Assembly: GCA_033764445.1 (NCBI GenBank)
Contig: JANRIZ010000095.1
Coordinates: 1 to 15,640, forward strand
Length of the DNA: 15,640 nt
Direction: 5' to 3'
Source: JANRIZ01 sp033764445
Lineage (GTDB): Bacteria > Verrucomicrobiota > Verrucomicrobiia > JAWXBN01
Positions 14,054 through 15,640 of the stretch are shown here, one piece after another (the stretch's first letter is position 1; the number at the start of each line of letters is the position of its first letter). The notes beneath the pieces are model-generated. The model ran no database searches. It saw only the letters and a list, made by a program, of their open reading frames with translations, and was not told where the DNA came from. A program made the translations under genes and the position numbers.

Positions 14054-15640
14054 TCATATCCGAGATTCCAAATCCATGTCGGTGACCGCACCCTGCGAGG
14101 CGCTGGTGGTCATGGCCGCGTACTTGGCCAGCACCCCCCGCGTGTATTTGGGTTTGGGTTTGCGCCAGGCCTTCAGGCGTCTGCGGATTTCAACGGCAGG
14201 GAGGTCGAGGGTCAGTCTGCGGTTTTTGGCGTCAATGGTGATCGTGTCCCCGTTTTTGACAATCGCCAACGGTCCGCCCACGTGGGCCTCGGGGGAAATG
14301 TGCCCCACCACAAACCCGTGGCTGCCACCGGAGAAACGTCCGTCGGTGATCAGCGCCACGTCGTGCCCCAGCCCGCGGCCCATGACCGCCGCCGTCGGGG
14401 AAAGCATCTCGCGCATGCCCGGCCCGCCCTTGGGCCCTTCGTACCGGATCACAATCACGTGCCCCTTTTGAACCGTGCCATCCGTGATGGCGGCAATGGC
14501 TTCGGGCTCGGAATCAAACACCAGCGCACGGCCCGTAAAAGTCAGTCCCTCTTTGCCGGTGATTTTGGCCATGGCCCCCTCGGGCGCGAGGTTGCCCTTG
14601 AGCACCACCAGATGGCTGTCCTTTTTGATGGGCCTGTCCAGCGGCATGATGATCGACTGGTTTTTGGGGTAATGCTTCACGGACTTCAGATTTTCGCGGA
14701 GCGTTTTGCCCGTGACGGTCATGACGTCCCCGTGCAGGAGCCCTTCCTCAAGCAACACCTTCATCAGAGGCGCGATGCCGCCGATCCTGATCAGGTCCAC
14801 CATGAAATATTTTCCGAACGGTTTGAGATCACCCAGACAGGGCACCTTGCGACCGATGCGGTCGAAGTCGTTGATGTCCATTTTGAATCCACGGGCATGG
14901 GCGATGGCGGGCATGTGCAGGGCCATGTTGGTCGAGCCTCCGAGGGCGAGGGCCGTGACAATCGAATTTTCAAAGGCCTCCCAGGTCATGATGTCGTGGG
15001 GTTTGATTCCGCGTTTGAGCAGATGAACCACCGCGGCACCGGCCGCCCGGCACTCGGCAAGTTTATCCCTGGAAACCGCCGCGCGGGCGGAACTGCCCGG
15101 CAGACTCATGCCCATGGCTTCAATGGCGGAGGCCATGGTATTGGCCGTGTACATGCCGCCGCAGGAACCCGGCCCTGGCAAAGCGCATTTTTCAATCTGG
15201 TTGAGCTTCTGGATCGTGATTTTGCCGGCTGACTGCGCCCCGATGCCTTCGTAGACGGAGACAATGTCCACAGGCGTTTTGGTGCCGGTCAGGCACCCGG
15301 GCAAAATGGTGCCGCCATAGACAAACACGCCGGGACGGTTCAATCGCGCAATGGCCATGACACAACCGGGCATGTTTTTATCGCATCCGCCCAGGGCGAC
15401 GATCCCGTCAAACCCCTCGCAGGCCATCACGGTTTCGATGGAATCGGCAATCACCTCCCGCGACACGAGCGAATATTTCATCCCCTCGGTGCCCATGGAA
15501 ATGCCGTCGGAAACGGTGATCGTATTAAAGATGACCGCCTTGCCCCCGGCCTTGTCGGCTCCCGCCGCCGCATCGCGGGCGAGCCCGTCAATATGGACGT
15601 TGCAGGGGGTGACCTGACTCCAGGTGGAGGCGATGCCCAC
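14054..15640 (-). CDS. ilvD: Dihydroxy-acid dehydratase, N-terminus outside window
   Basis: IlvD dehydrates 2,3-dihydroxy-isovalerate and 2,3-dihydroxy-3-methylvalerate to the 2-keto acids in valine, isoleucine and leucine synthesis, using an iron-sulfur cluster. The visible 529 codons open with VGIASTWSQVTPCNVH, an internal family segment, so the GTG at the right edge is Val rather than a start and about 30 residues are missing. Cluster cysteines are expected at C13 (TPCN), C86 (GGCDKNMPGC) and C160 (GPGSCGGMYTANTM), counting from the edge. The DGRFSGGSHGFVVGHISPEA block near the C-terminus is diagnostic. The implied full length of about 560 residues fits the shorter IlvD class rather than the 616-residue E. 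coli form. Repeat copy B lies just beyond its stop. Confidence 0.97.
   Translation of the reverse strand: MGIASTWSQVTPCNVHIDGLARDAAAGADKAGGKAVIFNTITVSDGISMGTEGMKYSLVSREVIADSIETVMACEGFDGIVALGGCDKNMPGCVMAIARLNRPGVFVYGGTILPGCLTGTKTPVDIVSVYEGIGAQSAGKITIQKLNQIEKCALPGPGSCGGMYTANTMASAIEAMGMSLPGSSARAAVSRDKLAECRAAGAAVVHLLKRGIKPHDIMTWEAFENSIVTALALGGSTNMALHMPAIAHARGFKMDINDFDRIGRKVPCLGDLKPFGKYFMVDLIRIGGIAPLMKVLLEEGLLHGDVMTVTGKTLRENLKSVKHYPKNQSIIMPLDRPIKKDSHLVVLKGNLAPEGAMAKITGKEGLTFTGRALVFDSEPEAIAAITDGTVQKGHVIVIRYEGPKGGPGMREMLSPTAAVMGRGLGHDVALITDGRFSGGSHGFVVGHISPEAHVGGPLAIVKNGDTITIDAKNRRLTLDLPAVEIRRRLKAWRKPKPKYTRGVLAKYAAMTTSASQGAVTDMDLESRI

Noticed and set aside
14282..15232. A 316-codon plus-strand open frame
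   Set aside because: It is antisense to ilvD.

Overview
The window is a high-GC bacterial chromosome segment with one clearly AT-richer stretch. Gene content (GatB, a dNTPase, AraB, IlvD), lineage-type hypothetical proteins with few clear Shine-Dalgarno sites, and intergenic ATCCGTG-type repeats suggest Verrucomicrobiota or a relative. That assignment is inference; no rRNA or other phylogenetic marker is present.

Layout. A 5'-truncated view of gatB (minus, running off the left edge) lies divergent from a plus-strand run at 1173-6308: a membrane-anchored hypothetical, a type-2 dGTPase-like HD hydrolase, ribulokinase AraB, an SMP-30/gluconolactonase-family protein and a DJ-1/PfpI protein. Spacings are 4, 24, 6 and -4 nt, so this looks like one operon. 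Convergent to it, at 6334-7755 (minus), is an unusual single protein that joins a BluB-type flavin destructase to a class I SAM methyltransferase.

From about 7780 to 9690 composition becomes AT-rich. This stretch holds a two-gene cassette: a RecF/OLD-like AAA ATPase and a 200-residue protein with a TOPRIM-like acidic pattern, preceded by a good sigma70-type promoter candidate. It is the best candidate for a horizontally acquired defence-type system in the window. High-GC sequence then resumes with a deoxyhypusine-synthase-like protein and a small secreted hypothetical.

The right third holds, on the minus strand, a Clp-D2-like AAA+ protein whose Walker B acidic residues are missing. Next comes an ORF6N-domain gene bracketed by two nearly identical repeats of about 215 bp in direct orientation, and then ilvD, whose first residues lie beyond the right edge. 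The repeats carry a small terminator-like hairpin and further inverted repeats. No tRNA, rRNA, CRISPR array or recognisable transposase was seen.
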